The position numbers were made by a program, and so were the translations under genes. Below are positions 36,839-45,309 of a DNA stretch of 64,000 nucleotides, piece by piece. A model generated the notes under the pieces. That model was not told the DNA's origin, made no database searches, and was given only the letters and a program-made list of their open reading frames with translations. Position 1 is the stretch's first letter, and every line of letters begins with the position of its first letter. The DNA lies in NCBI RefSeq assembly GCF_036492835.1, contig NZ_AP025318.1, positions 1-64,000 on the forward strand, in the 5' to 3' direction. This DNA is from Fulvitalea axinellae. GTDB lineage: Bacteria > Bacteroidota > Bacteroidia > Cytophagales > Cyclobacteriaceae.

Positions 36839-38302
36839 ATGCCCAATATTTTTGCGGACGGGGAGGATATGACCGACGGCGCGGAACCTGTTGAGGATGA
36901 TTTGGAAGAAATGCTCCGTAATTCCAAACGGTTGGGCATTATGGGAAAAGCCTTTGAACGGATGCAAGCCGAATGGATGGGAAAGCGCAGACGTGCGGAA
37001 ACTAATGCTCAACAATCTGATAGAGGCAAATTGGAAAGGCAAGCTGTAGAGGTGATGGGTGAAATCTCCGACCTAAGAGAGGAGGAGATAACCCAAGAGG
37101 CCGATCATTCATTAAGAATATCTTCTTTGGAATCTCTTAGCCATAGTATTTCCAGTCAGTTGGAAGAGCCGGATATTTTTCAAGCGGCGATGATTGCCAA
37201 AGTTAATGAACTAAAGACAGATTATTTCCGGAATAAAGACCTGATGTGGGCCTATGAAGCCGAGATGGAGAAACTAGGAGACGTAGGAAGCCTGGAAGAT
37301 GTTCCCGTAGTGGAGAAAACGGAAGATTGGGAAATGATGCTTTTCCCGGAAACGGAAGATCTCGCCTTTATGGCGCCCGATGTGTCCGCTAGGGAAATCA
37401 GGGCGATATTAAGCAGGAACCCGGGCTTGGCGGTCCATTTGATCGAGCAGGAAATCGATCGGTTGGCGGGGTTGGTGGAGAAAGGGAGCGCTTTGGTAAA
37501 AGCCAAAGACGATCAGAATCTAAAAGTGAAAGTGGCGGTGGAAAAGGATGGAGATGTAGTGCCCCTTCCGAATTTTGTCAATTCCCTCGATATGTCTATT
37601 GTCGAGATAGAGCGGTTAATAGATGATCTGCTGGAGGAATTTCCCCAGATCCACGCCGATGCCGAAAGGCTGTTTGAAATGGGAACCAAGGTGGTGGAAA
37701 CGATTGACGGGGAAGGTGGAATGGATGAAGCGATGAAATTTGCCTCCGCTTGGCTACGTGACGAAAATTACAGGCCTGAGGAAGAGGAACTGGATTATCA
37801 AGACGCGTTGTATCGCTACGTATGTGTGAAGTTTGAAGGGCTGGAATCCGCTAAAAACGACAGGGACTATTATAAGGATATGTTACGGACCAAGATGGAT
37901 ACCGTAGAGCGCTATGCGGTGACCAGGCTGACGGAGCAAATGGCGAAATTGAAAGTGGCGAAGAGGGGTTTTGTTCCGCAGAGAGTGGTGATGCTGGGAG
38001 AACAAGACCAAACTGGAGGCCAGTACGCAAGGGTGGAGACTTGGCAACACCTTTATAGATATGAAGAGAAACTACGGATGCTGGACGAAATGGAAGCGGA
38101 AAGCGAAACATGGCGAACCAGAGTGGCTCCGGGCGGGTTTGAGTTGCCTGAGCAGGAGAGGGTGCTGTTGAGAGCGTTGGAAAGGTTGAAGTCGGAAATT
38201 GAAACTGAAAGGGCGAATTTGATGAAAAGGCGAGACGCTTTGCTAAATCCGGAGCCGGCGAAAAGAATTAAGTTTATGAATGTGCCTAAAAAAAGAAAGT
38301 GA
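36839..38302 (+). CDS. Long helical cytoplasmic protein, effector-like
   Basis: 487 residues from ATG 36839; an in-frame TTG at 36749 would overlap the preceding gene by 59 bases. Mostly acidic alpha-helix with coiled-coil character (EEMLRNSKRLGIMGKAFERM, EEKLRMLDEMEAE), ending in a basic tail (KRIKFMNVPKKRK). No signal peptide. It lies 31 bases after the stop of the gene at 36313 and is probably co-transcribed with it. A one-base frameshift would join them into a ~660-residue protein comparable to that at 2455. No family recognised. Confidence 0.65.
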   Translation: MPNIFADGEDMTDGAEPVEDDLEEMLRNSKRLGIMGKAFERMQAEWMGKRRRAETNAQQSDRGKLERQAVEVMGEISDLREEEITQEADHSLRISSLESLSHSISSQLEEPDIFQAAMIAKVNELKTDYFRNKDLMWAYEAEMEKLGDVGSLEDVPVVEKTEDWEMMLFPETEDLAFMAPDVSAREIRAILSRNPGLAVHLIEQEIDRLAGLVEKGSALVKAKDDQNLKVKVAVEKDGDVVPLPNFVNSLDMSIVEIERLIDDLLEEFPQIHADAERLFEMGTKVVETIDGEGGMDEAMKFASAWLRDENYRPEEEELDYQDALYRYVCVKFEGLESAKNDRDYYKDMLRTKMDTVERYAVTRLTEQMAKLKVAKRGFVPQRVVMLGEQDQTGGQYARVETWQHLYRYEEKLRMLDEMEAESETWRTRVAPGGFELPEQERVLLRALERLKSEIETERANLMKRRDALLNPEPAKRIKFMNVPKKRK

Positions 38303-38471
38303 TTTTGGAAAGCCAAAAGAGTCGCTTTGTTAAAGATATTGCCATGATGATAATTGGAGTTTGATGTCACAATTTTTAAATTAATAAATCAATTTTTCAA
38401 GCCTGAATTCTAGGCCACTTTTGATTTTTTCCACTGATTTTTCAACACACCACACATTAAAAAAACTGTTT

Positions 38472-40355
38472 ATGAAAAGAGTTTTAATTTTTGCATTGTG
38501 TATGATGGCGCTTCACGCCATGGGGCAACAGTGTTATGATCCCGATTTTCCCGAAATGACCGAGTTTATGAAGGCCGGTGTGCGGGGAGGAATCCCCGAT
38601 GACCTGTCCATTGTGCAAACCCTGTCTCCGGGTGATGATCTGCAAGCGACATTAAACCAAGTTTCGGGAGCCGGAGGCGGAGTTGTTTTGCTGAAGGAAG
38701 GTACATACTCCTTCTCCAATACTATTAAAATCCCGTCGAATGTAGTGTTAAGGGGAGAAAGCCGTAGCGGAACTATTTTGCGTTGCCTAATGCGTTCGAC
38801 AGGCAAAACTTCGGCGGTGCTTTTTGAAAATGCCACAAAGGCCGGGCTGGAAAACCTGACGGTAACGTTGGACGCCGGCGATATAGAACCTATAGACCGA
38901 AAAAACAGAACTGATGGCGGATGGTGCGGGGATTGTTTTAAGAATAATCCATCAGGCGCAAAGGACCTTTACGTACGCTTGGTGCATGTAAACGGCGGCA
39001 GTTCCGACTGTTGGGTTAAGGACTGCGATATTATCAAGTCCGGCACTGATCCGGTACTTTTAGAGGGAAAGCACAACACTTTCAAAAACAACGTTGTGGA
39101 CCGGTGCTTCAATAAAGGTTCGGGTGGTAACGGTTATTATGACGTTCGGGGAAGTTATAACCTAATTGAAGGCGAAACGGTGAAAAGAATCAGGCATTTC
39201 GCCATTCAGCAAGGTGCCGAATACAATGTAGTGACCAAGTGCTATTTCGAGGTCGATATCAACTTCCACAATAAAGACAAAGGCCGTAATCTGGTGGAAG
39301 ACAATAAGATCTTTTTGGCCACATGGCACGGCTGGAATATCTTCTCGACTGGTGGCGCAAGCTATGGTCACACGCCTCCGGGAGACCGGAATATCCTGTT
39401 TAACAATAAGACGAAGTATAAGTGGGAAGCGGAGAATGTCCGTTTTGCCGACCCCAATGTCGTATACACATTCACAACTTACGGCGACCCTAAAGACAGC
39501 GGTTGGGACGTGCCTCCTTGTGGAACATTTTTGTTGGATCCGAACGCGGCGGGGAACGAACTTAGTATCGATACCCAACCAGTTGCTGTTACCGTTTGTG
39601 AAAACGGCGAAGCGGAGTTTAGTGTAAAAGCGACAAACGGAACAGCCTACCGCTGGTATTTTAAAGGAAAAGCGATCCATGACAATTCGTATTATTCGGG
39701 AACAAATACGAATACCCTAAAAGTAAAAAAAGCGGCGAAAACTAAACAAGGAGCATATAGCGTAAAAGTGTCGGGAATCCAGCAGGGACTGACGATGGAT
39801 TCAGAGTCTGGCGAACTGACGATTAATGATCTGCCGGCTATCCAACCGTTTGGAAATCTGTCTGCGGAAGAAGGAAAATCGGTGACGCTTGAGGTGGAAT
39901 TGCTTGGCCAAGATATCGCTGGCCACACTTTTCAATGGTTTTCGAGCCCATCTGAAGAGGCGGATCCGGTAATAATGGACGGAGAGAGTGAAAAGAGCTT
40001 ATCCTTTACTCCCAAAATGAATCAGAATGGCCATAAATTCGGAGTGAAAGTTACGGGGCCGCAAGGCTGTTCGGCTATGTCGAATATGGCCAGTATCAGT
40101 GTGTTCCGTCTTTTGGATGCACAATCTCAGGTTGCGGATATAACGGTGCTCCCAAATCCTGCGGAACGATATGTGAGCGTGCGTGGAATGGAAGAAGGAG
40201 ACGTGGAGATCTATACTTTGGACGGCCGTTTTGTATTGTCTGTCTCTGCGGTTGCGGGCGGAGAGTTGGACTTGGGTGATGTCAATCCGGGAACTTATAT
40301 ATTAAGAACGGTTTCAGGAGAGACAGTGTCACAGACCAGATTAGTCTTGCAATAG
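38472..40355 (+). CDS. Secreted right-handed beta-helix protein with T9SS tail
   Basis: 627 residues from ATG 38472, chosen because it opens a signal peptide (MKRVLIFALCMMALHAMGQ). Residues about 45-360 are a pectate-lyase-like parallel beta-helix (LQATLNQVSGAGGGVVLLK, GTYSFSNTIKIPSNVVLRGE, NTFKNNVVDRCFN), the fold of many polysaccharide lyases and rhamnogalacturonases; the catalytic residues cannot be assigned. Two Ig-like domains follow (about 375-550), then a T9SS type A C-terminal domain (VLPNPAERYVSVRGMEEGD...GTYILRT). Likely a secreted or cell-surface polysaccharide-binding or -degrading protein. Confidence 0.82.
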   Translation: MKRVLIFALCMMALHAMGQQCYDPDFPEMTEFMKAGVRGGIPDDLSIVQTLSPGDDLQATLNQVSGAGGGVVLLKEGTYSFSNTIKIPSNVVLRGESRSGTILRCLMRSTGKTSAVLFENATKAGLENLTVTLDAGDIEPIDRKNRTDGGWCGDCFKNNPSGAKDLYVRLVHVNGGSSDCWVKDCDIIKSGTDPVLLEGKHNTFKNNVVDRCFNKGSGGNGYYDVRGSYNLIEGETVKRIRHFAIQQGAEYNVVTKCYFEVDINFHNKDKGRNLVEDNKIFLATWHGWNIFSTGGASYGHTPPGDRNILFNNKTKYKWEAENVRFADPNVVYTFTTYGDPKDSGWDVPPCGTFLLDPNAAGNELSIDTQPVAVTVCENGEAEFSVKATNGTAYRWYFKGKAIHDNSYYSGTNTNTLKVKKAAKTKQGAYSVKVSGIQQGLTMDSESGELTINDLPAIQPFGNLSAEEGKSVTLEVELLGQDIAGHTFQWFSSPSEEADPVIMDGESEKSLSFTPKMNQNGHKFGVKVTGPQGCSAMSNMASISVFRLLDAQSQVADITVLPNPAERYVSVRGMEEGDVEIYTLDGRFVLSVSAVAGGELDLGDVNPGTYILRTVSGETVSQTRLVLQ

Positions 40356-40392
40356 ACAGAATATCGAACATTACTCTCATTGATGAAAACAG

Positions 40393-40423
40393 AAATCCCG
40401 GCCCAGAGAGCTGGGATTTTTTT
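40393..40423. terminator. Bidirectional terminator
   Basis: AAATCCC / GGGATTT outer pairing with an inner CCCAG-agag-CTGGG alternative and a TTTTTTT tract, between convergent genes at 40355 (+) and 40442 (-). Confidence 0.7.
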
Positions 40424-40441
40424 GTCTTTATAAAGCGAATT

Positions 40442-40987
40442 TTAGGCTTCAGCCTTCTCTGATAAAGCGTTTTCGAGAGCGTTGATATTAGTTGTAAGTT
40501 TCGATAGCTCTTCCTCTTCCAGCTTTCCGTCTGTCACTTTATCGTAGAACGACCCGAGGCTGTATGTTCCCACTACCTCGGCGCCCCACCATGGAGCTAA
40601 TCCTTTCAGTACGTTCAGGGTATTCGCTCCGCCGTAGCCACCGGGCGAAGTACTGAGAAGCAATACGGGTTTCTCTCCGAAAAATTTCCCTTCGGTTCTG
40701 GATAGCCAGTCGAAGGTGTTTTTTGCTACGGCCGGAATGTAGCCGTTGTGCTCAGGAGTGGAGAAGATAAAAGCGTCGTGCTCGTCCATCAGAGTCCTGA
40801 GTTCTGCGATTTTCTCCGGAATTCCCGAATCTCCTTCCAAATCTTCGCCATAAATAGGCGCCGGAAAGTCACGGATATCTATCACGGTAACTTTATGGTT
40901 TTTGACTACTTGAGAAGCTATCGAGACGAGTGTCTGGTTAATGGATTTTGAGCTGTTACTTCCGGAGAATGCTAAGATCTTTTTCAT
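40442..40987 (-). CDS. NAD(P)H-dependent FMN reductase
   Basis: 181 residues, flavodoxin-like fold. The phosphate-binding loop SGSNSSKSINQTL and the family motif TPEHNGYIPAVAKNTFDWLS (the usual PEYNxSIPxxLKN) are both present. It transfers electrons from NAD(P)H to FMN or quinones/azo compounds. It lies 107 bp downstream of a marR gene on the same strand and is likely its co-transcribed or regulated partner. Confidence 0.9.
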   Translation of the reverse strand: MKKILAFSGSNSSKSINQTLVSIASQVVKNHKVTVIDIRDFPAPIYGEDLEGDSGIPEKIAELRTLMDEHDAFIFSTPEHNGYIPAVAKNTFDWLSRTEGKFFGEKPVLLLSTSPGGYGGANTLNVLKGLAPWWGAEVVGTYSLGSFYDKVTDGKLEEEELSKLTTNINALENALSEKAEA

Positions 40988-41094
40988 GGCAGTTTAAGTT
41001 AGGGGGTGGTAAAAATGTAGGTCCGCATTTTATTTTGACTCTCAAATCAAAATGACGTTCCATGGTTATTGTTGATTGATAGGTTCTTTTTAGG

Positions 41095-41544
41095 TTATCC
41101 TCTCAGTTTGTCCAACAGGTCGGAAAGGATTCGGGATTCTTCTTCCGAAAGGTTAAAATGCTTGTCTACAACCTCTTTTAAGGGCTCTTCTATCCGGTCA
41201 AGCAAATCTATACCTGTGGGAGTGATCGAAATATCCATCTTTCGTCTATTATCGGGGCAGATTTCCCGGGTCACGTATTCTTTGTCGAGCAGTTTGTCAA
41301 TAAGACGGCTTGCGTTGGAATTCCTGTCCAGCATGCGCTCGGTGATGTACATAAGCGTGACGGGCTTTTTGGCTCCTTTCAATATCCTGAGCACATTGAA
41401 TTGTTGGTGGGAAATGCCAAACTGGCTCCAAACCTGCTTCAAACCTCTCTCATACCAGCTTGCCGTATACAAAAGGTTAAGTGAAGCCTTCTTTCTTTGA
41501 CTTTGAAAGCTCTTCTGTTTTATCTCCTCTCCTATGTTTCCCAT
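41095..41544 (-). CDS. MarR family transcriptional regulator
   Basis: 149 residues with the MarR winged-helix core: GISHQQFNVLRILKG, the recognition helix region MLDRNSNASRLIDKLLDKEYV and the wing with conserved DNRRKMDISITPTG. MarR proteins usually repress their own operon and neighbouring genes and respond to small phenolic ligands or redox change. It is divergent from the poly-Cys precursor gene, with a 298-bp region between them containing a 16-bp palindrome at 41721, so control of the peptide cluster is plausible. Confidence 0.9.
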   Translation of the reverse strand: MGNIGEEIKQKSFQSQRKKASLNLLYTASWYERGLKQVWSQFGISHQQFNVLRILKGAKKPVTLMYITERMLDRNSNASRLIDKLLDKEYVTREICPDNRRKMDISITPTGIDLLDRIEEPLKEVVDKHFNLSEEESRILSDLLDKLRG

Positions 41545-41720
41545 ACAATAGATGTTTATACAACAATAATACGAACATGAATTATATATGGTTATTCCAA
41601 ATCGGTTTTATTTTGAAAATAATTATAAGTAACTGGTTATCAGTAGTTGTTTTTCGAGCAATAAAGCGATTGGCGCTTCGTTTTTGAAAAAATGACCCGG
41701 GGAAGGTGTTTGCGTAAACT

Positions 41721-41736
41721 CCGAAATCGATTTCGG
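41721..41736. promoter_or_regulatory. Perfect 16-bp palindrome upstream of the first precursor gene
   Basis: CCGAAATCGATTTCGG, 106 bases before the ATG at 41843 and in the region shared with marR. A related palindrome (CGAAAACGTTTTCA, 42495) precedes the second precursor gene, so this is a candidate operator. Confidence 0.5.
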
Positions 41737-41842
41737 TAACGCTAATGCCCCACCGGATTGTTGCCCGAAAGCGACGAAATAGGCGAAAGCGTACGGTTCG
41801 CCAAGCGTCTTGGGCACTTTAGTATTTAATGAAAAACGTACT

Positions 41843-42043
41843 ATGAAAAAAATCGAAAAACGTAAGCTTGACATTTCGATCACGGTGATTGAGAATAGGT
41901 CAGCACCTGTGGCTACTTCCGAGGAACGTTCGCTTCCTTCGGCCTGTTGTTGCTGTTGCTGTTGTTCTTGCTGCTTTTCAATTGGAGTGGGAGGAAACAA
42001 TAGCGGGAGTCCGTCCATGACGCCGCCTATGGCTGACCTGTGA
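41843..42043 (+). CDS. Streptolysin S-like TOMM precursor peptide 1
   Basis: 66 residues from ATG 41843 (an in-frame upstream ATG is less likely because the leader alignment with peptide 2 starts here). Leader MKKIEKRKLDISITVIENRS with the segment SAPVATSEERSLPSA, then a core of seven Cys, Ser and two Cys, followed by FSIGVGGNNSGSPSMTP. The Cys cluster, the CCFSI junction and the Gly/Asn/Ser/Thr-Pro tail correspond closely to streptolysin S precursor SagA (known family). The Cys residues would be converted to thiazoles by the YcaO/SagB/SagC-like enzymes downstream. The product is likely a cytolysin or bacteriocin; activity is inference. Two nearly identical precursors are present. Confidence 0.88.
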   Translation: MKKIEKRKLDISITVIENRSAPVATSEERSLPSACCCCCCCSCCFSIGVGGNNSGSPSMTPPMADL

Positions 42044-42544
42044 TCGTCTTAGGACTCAATACACGGAAGACAATTCGGTTTAGCCCGATAGAACGTATGA
42101 AAAATTGAGGGTTCCTCAAGCCGTTTCGTCACGATCGTATCTGGATTTTCTGGATCGGGACAAAAATTTTGTTCCGCAACGGAAAAAACACCCAGATTGC
42201 GTCGCCGGGTTTTCTGCAAAAACAGTTTCCGCAAAGCTAAAGGACTTTTGCGGTCCGGAAGCCTCTGCGGGTACGGAAAAGGGGTGTTGAAGAAGAAAGG
42301 GGAATTATATGCAAGTTATTATATAATTATTATCCTGAAACACAGGCTAATAAATTGTATTATACAAAGCATGAAGAATCGTGTATATATTCATAAAAAT
42401 ACTTGGTGCTTACGTTCCTTCTTACTTCATTTACAGAAATGGGATGTCTATTTCCGGAACACGGACACCTTTTTCCACAGCTGTTATTTTGATTCGAAAA
42501 CGTTTTCAGGCTTATTATTTCAGATACCCAAAACGAATAGAGCT
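42044..42544. other. 501-bp spacer between the two precursor genes
   Basis: No supported gene. It contains AT-rich promoter-like DNA (42300-42400) and the palindrome at 42495, so the second precursor probably has its own promoter. Confidence 0.5.
42495..42508. promoter_or_regulatory. Palindrome upstream of the second precursor gene
   Basis: CGAAAACGTTTTCA, with a perfect 12-bp palindromic core GAAAACGTTTTC (42496-42507), 36 bases before the ATG at 42545. It shares 11 of 14 positions with CGAAATCGATTTCG at 41722-41735 upstream of precursor 1. Confidence 0.45.
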
Positions 42545-42751
42545 ATGAAAAATGTACAAAAACGAAAACTCGACATTTCTATCAGCGTAATCGAGAACCG
42601 TTCGGCTCCTATAGCCAATACTGACGACCGCAACTTGCCAGCGGCTTGTTGTTGCTGTTGCTGCTGTTCTTGCTGCTTTGCGGCCGGTACGGGTGGCAAC
42701 AACGGCGGCGACCCGACAGGCGTGCCTTTGAATGACGTGGTTGGAAGCTAA
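42545..42751 (+). CDS. Streptolysin S-like TOMM precursor peptide 2
   Basis: 68 residues. The leader is almost the same as that of peptide 1 (KRKLDISISVIENRSAP, 16 of 17 positions identical), followed by NLPAA, the same C7-S-C2 core and a different Gly/Asn-rich tail (FAAGTGGNNGGDPTGVP). Conserved leader with divergent tail is the normal pattern for a leader-guided biosynthetic enzyme acting on a family of substrates. Located 225 bp before the SagC-like gene. Confidence 0.88.
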   Translation: MKNVQKRKLDISISVIENRSAPIANTDDRNLPAACCCCCCCSCCFAAGTGGNNGGDPTGVPLNDVVGS

Positions 42752-42787
42752 AGGAGGATTACGTAGGAATGTTTTTTGACGAGATCG

Positions 42788-42816
42788 AATAACCCTCGGT
42801 AGCTTTTCGGGTTATT
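42788..42816 (+). promoter_or_regulatory. Hairpin between precursor 2 and the SagC-like gene
   Basis: AATAACCC (42788-42795) pairs perfectly with GGGTTATT (42809-42816) across a 13-base loop, with no T-run. It sits where a partial terminator or RNA-processing stem would raise precursor mRNA over enzyme mRNA, as known after sagA. Confidence 0.4.
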
Positions 42817-42976
42817 GAGGCGGAAACCTACAGGCAATGAGAGTCCGGATTCCGGAATCTCGTTGCTTTTTCTTACCCGGTTGACCGAACCGGGCGTTTA
42901 TTGTATGCGGGCGGCACGGCAGTGCGGGGTCCCAATGTGTTCCCCATTGCCGTTTCGTCCTACAAATGCGGAAGGT

Positions 42977-43873
42977 ATGGAGAGGATTAGATTAGCGAAT
43001 TGTTCGGTGTTCAAAGCGCCGGAATCCCTGTACATCAAGCAGGGCGATGACAGCCTGATGCATTTGCAAGGCAAGGAATTGGCGCAGATCACGGCTGTGG
43101 TGGAAGCTACGGATGGACAAGAGCTCGAGGCCGATAATCTTTATGCGCTGGTAGCGGACGATTTTGATAACGACCGGGAATTTTTTGACGCCATATTGGA
43201 ATGGCTGGTTGTCAATAAGATATTGGAACGAACCAAAGGCAAACGGGAACATGCCGGGCCATATCGTGTAGCTTTTTTCACGGGCGAATCCTATTGTGAC
43301 AAGATGGGGGAAAACCTGAAGAAAGCGTTTGATAATGAGCCTGAATGGAAAATAGATACCTATCCGTTAGCGGAAGATTTTTCAGGTCCAAAACCCGACT
43401 TGATCCTAGTGTTTTCTCCGCTGTTCGATGATTATAAAAAGATCCGGGAGCTCGACCTTTGGGCTTACCGTGAAGACGTTCCCTTGTTACATTTAGGCGT
43501 ATCGAGTATGAGCGTGACGGTTGGTCCGCTGGTTATGCCTTCCAAACGTTCGCCGTCTTTGACGTGCTACGCCAAGCGGAAATTGGCCAATACGGCGGAC
43601 GCCTCGAAGTATATAGAATTCCTGAGGCAAAGCGAAAAGCAAACCGTTAAGCGTTACGATTTCTCGGATTTCCCTTTCTTCGGGATGATGATGGAGATGG
43701 CGAAAAACGAAGTGAAGCGTTTTCTGGCCTATGAGGGCCAATACTCTGGCCACATAACGGGCAAGTCCGTAACGATGGATTTCTCCGATTACGGAGTGGA
43801 AACCTCAAGGGTGCTTCGGGTGCCGGGATCGGAGGTTTATAATCAGGCTAGGAACAACCCGTTTAACAGCTAA
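42977..43873 (+). CDS. SagC-like TOMM leader-binding / E1-like partner protein
   Basis: 298 residues from ATG 42977, preceded by GGAAGG; a longer frame upstream (to 42815) reads poorly. This is the E1-ubiquitin-activating-like partner that binds the precursor leader and works with YcaO. Family-type strands are seen (RVAFFTGESYCDKMG, LILVFSPLFDDY) and the block GPLVMPSKRSPSLTCYAKRK corresponds to the conserved GPLvxPxxxxCLxC...R segment. One of the usual Cys is replaced by Ser and no CxxC pairs exist, so the structural zinc site appears lost. Four bases separate it from the YcaO gene. Confidence 0.8.
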   Translation: MERIRLANCSVFKAPESLYIKQGDDSLMHLQGKELAQITAVVEATDGQELEADNLYALVADDFDNDREFFDAILEWLVVNKILERTKGKREHAGPYRVAFFTGESYCDKMGENLKKAFDNEPEWKIDTYPLAEDFSGPKPDLILVFSPLFDDYKKIRELDLWAYREDVPLLHLGVSSMSVTVGPLVMPSKRSPSLTCYAKRKLANTADASKYIEFLRQSEKQTVKRYDFSDFPFFGMMMEMAKNEVKRFLAYEGQYSGHITGKSVTMDFSDYGVETSRVLRVPGSEVYNQARNNPFNS

Positions 43874-43877
43874 GGCC

Positions 43878-45161
43878 ATGGGAGCGAAAGATATTTTCAA
43901 TAGCGAAGCGGGGTTCATAACCGGACCGTTATATTATATCCCGAACCGGAGGTTTATACCGCCATGCGTGTTCCAGACCAGCACAACGGGCAAAAACCTC
44001 AGCTTGTTAGGTGCCCGAACCGATGAGATAACGGCCGGATCGATGGGTTTGAATGAGGAAGAATCCGTAAAGGGAACCATCGGCGAGTTTGTGGAACGAT
44101 ACGCTGGCGCGGCGATTTATAGGCAAAAATTTGTCAACGCGGATTATCATGAAATGAAGGCCGCGGGCCGGAACGCTCTGGACCCCGATGAAATCCGGCT
44201 TTTCAGTGAGCGTCAGTTAGCCGATAGGTCATTGGGGCTTGATAGGCCAAGCCGGAAGCATAAGATTGATTGGGTGGAAGGCCAAGACGCTTTGACTGGC
44301 GAAAAGGCTTGGGTGCCTGCGTTTATGGTTTATCTGCCGTACGCTCACCAACACGGCGAACATCATTTCTATATGCCCAAAAGCACGTCGACAGGTTTGG
44401 CCGCTGGCGAAAACTTTGCGCATGCCTTCCACGGCGGATTTTTTGAGGCTGCGGAGCGACACGCATTCTCAAGGTTTTGGTACAAACAGCATGTGGAGAA
44501 TCCGCCGATGTACCGGAAAGAAACCTTGCTCAAACACTTTCCCGAAGACAAAACACTGCGTCAACTGTATGATAATCCTTTTGTGGAAATCGCCGTATTC
44601 GACCTTTCGGAGTATGTTCCGGTAGAATGCGTAGCGGTTTTTATGTTTTATGAATACAAAGGAAAACGCATGCAGACCTGTGGGGCGTCGGCTAGATTTA
44701 CCAAACGTGACGCGTTGGTGAAAGCGGCTGTCGAAGCCTATCAGGGTGTAGAATATGGGCTGAGCCTGCAAGACAAAAAACTGTTCGGCACTCAGGAATC
44801 GGAAGCTAACCTGGCCGACGATTTTGACAAGCATTTCGATTTCTATAATTCATTCCCAAACCTTCGAAAAGAAGTGCCGGTATTGCGCCGGTCTATAGAG
44901 GAGGAAGGGGAAAGTGGCCTCTTCCAAGCTACCGGTTCGAGGCTCAATGCGCTTACTTCCGAACAATTGAAATCCTGTGGTCTGCATGGAGTTTTCACCG
45001 TGGACATCACCCCGGAAGATATTGAGGAATTGGACCTGAAAGTGATCCGGACTGTAGTGCCTGACTTTGCGTTGCTAACTGGCGATCACCGTTATCCTTT
45101 TCTTGGTCGACTGGATGAAGAGGATGGGTTTTACACCGATTGGCCCCATCCGTTTCCGTGA
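43878..45161 (+). CDS. YcaO-domain azoline cyclodehydratase (SagD-like)
   Basis: 427 residues. YcaO enzymes use ATP to cyclise Cys/Ser/Thr side chains onto the preceding peptide carbonyl, giving thiazolines/oxazolines. Visible family features are the ATP-binding region GLNEEESVKGTIGEFVERYAG (about 57-77), a later A-x-x-E-x-x-E-R region (FFEAAERHAFSRFW), R/E-rich helices (VKAAVEAYQGVEYG) and the C-terminal proline-rich tail PHPFP, the PxPxP motif important for cyclodehydratase activity. Start ATG is four bases after the SagC-like stop. The substrates are presumably the poly-Cys peptides at 41843 and 42545. Confidence 0.92.
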   Translation: MGAKDIFNSEAGFITGPLYYIPNRRFIPPCVFQTSTTGKNLSLLGARTDEITAGSMGLNEEESVKGTIGEFVERYAGAAIYRQKFVNADYHEMKAAGRNALDPDEIRLFSERQLADRSLGLDRPSRKHKIDWVEGQDALTGEKAWVPAFMVYLPYAHQHGEHHFYMPKSTSTGLAAGENFAHAFHGGFFEAAERHAFSRFWYKQHVENPPMYRKETLLKHFPEDKTLRQLYDNPFVEIAVFDLSEYVPVECVAVFMFYEYKGKRMQTCGASARFTKRDALVKAAVEAYQGVEYGLSLQDKKLFGTQESEANLADDFDKHFDFYNSFPNLRKEVPVLRRSIEEEGESGLFQATGSRLNALTSEQLKSCGLHGVFTVDITPEDIEELDLKVIRTVVPDFALLTGDHRYPFLGRLDEEDGFYTDWPHPFP

Positions 45162-45309
45162 TTATCGCTTACTTTTTCAGTGGAAGAGCAGTGGACTGGA
45201 AAGGTAAGTACAAACGCATAAACACCAGATATGAAGCCGGTAACGGATGGTGTTTTGTTCAGGTTTGCGAACTGTATAGTCTTTATGTTCTGTCCAAAAA
45301 GAATAAACT

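Noticed and set aside
41623-42018. Minus-strand frame with a poly-Gln tract across precursor 1
   Set aside because: The Gln run is the antisense reading of the Cys codons of the precursor core; no start signal or homology supports it. The same applies to the minus-strand frame at 42520-42702.
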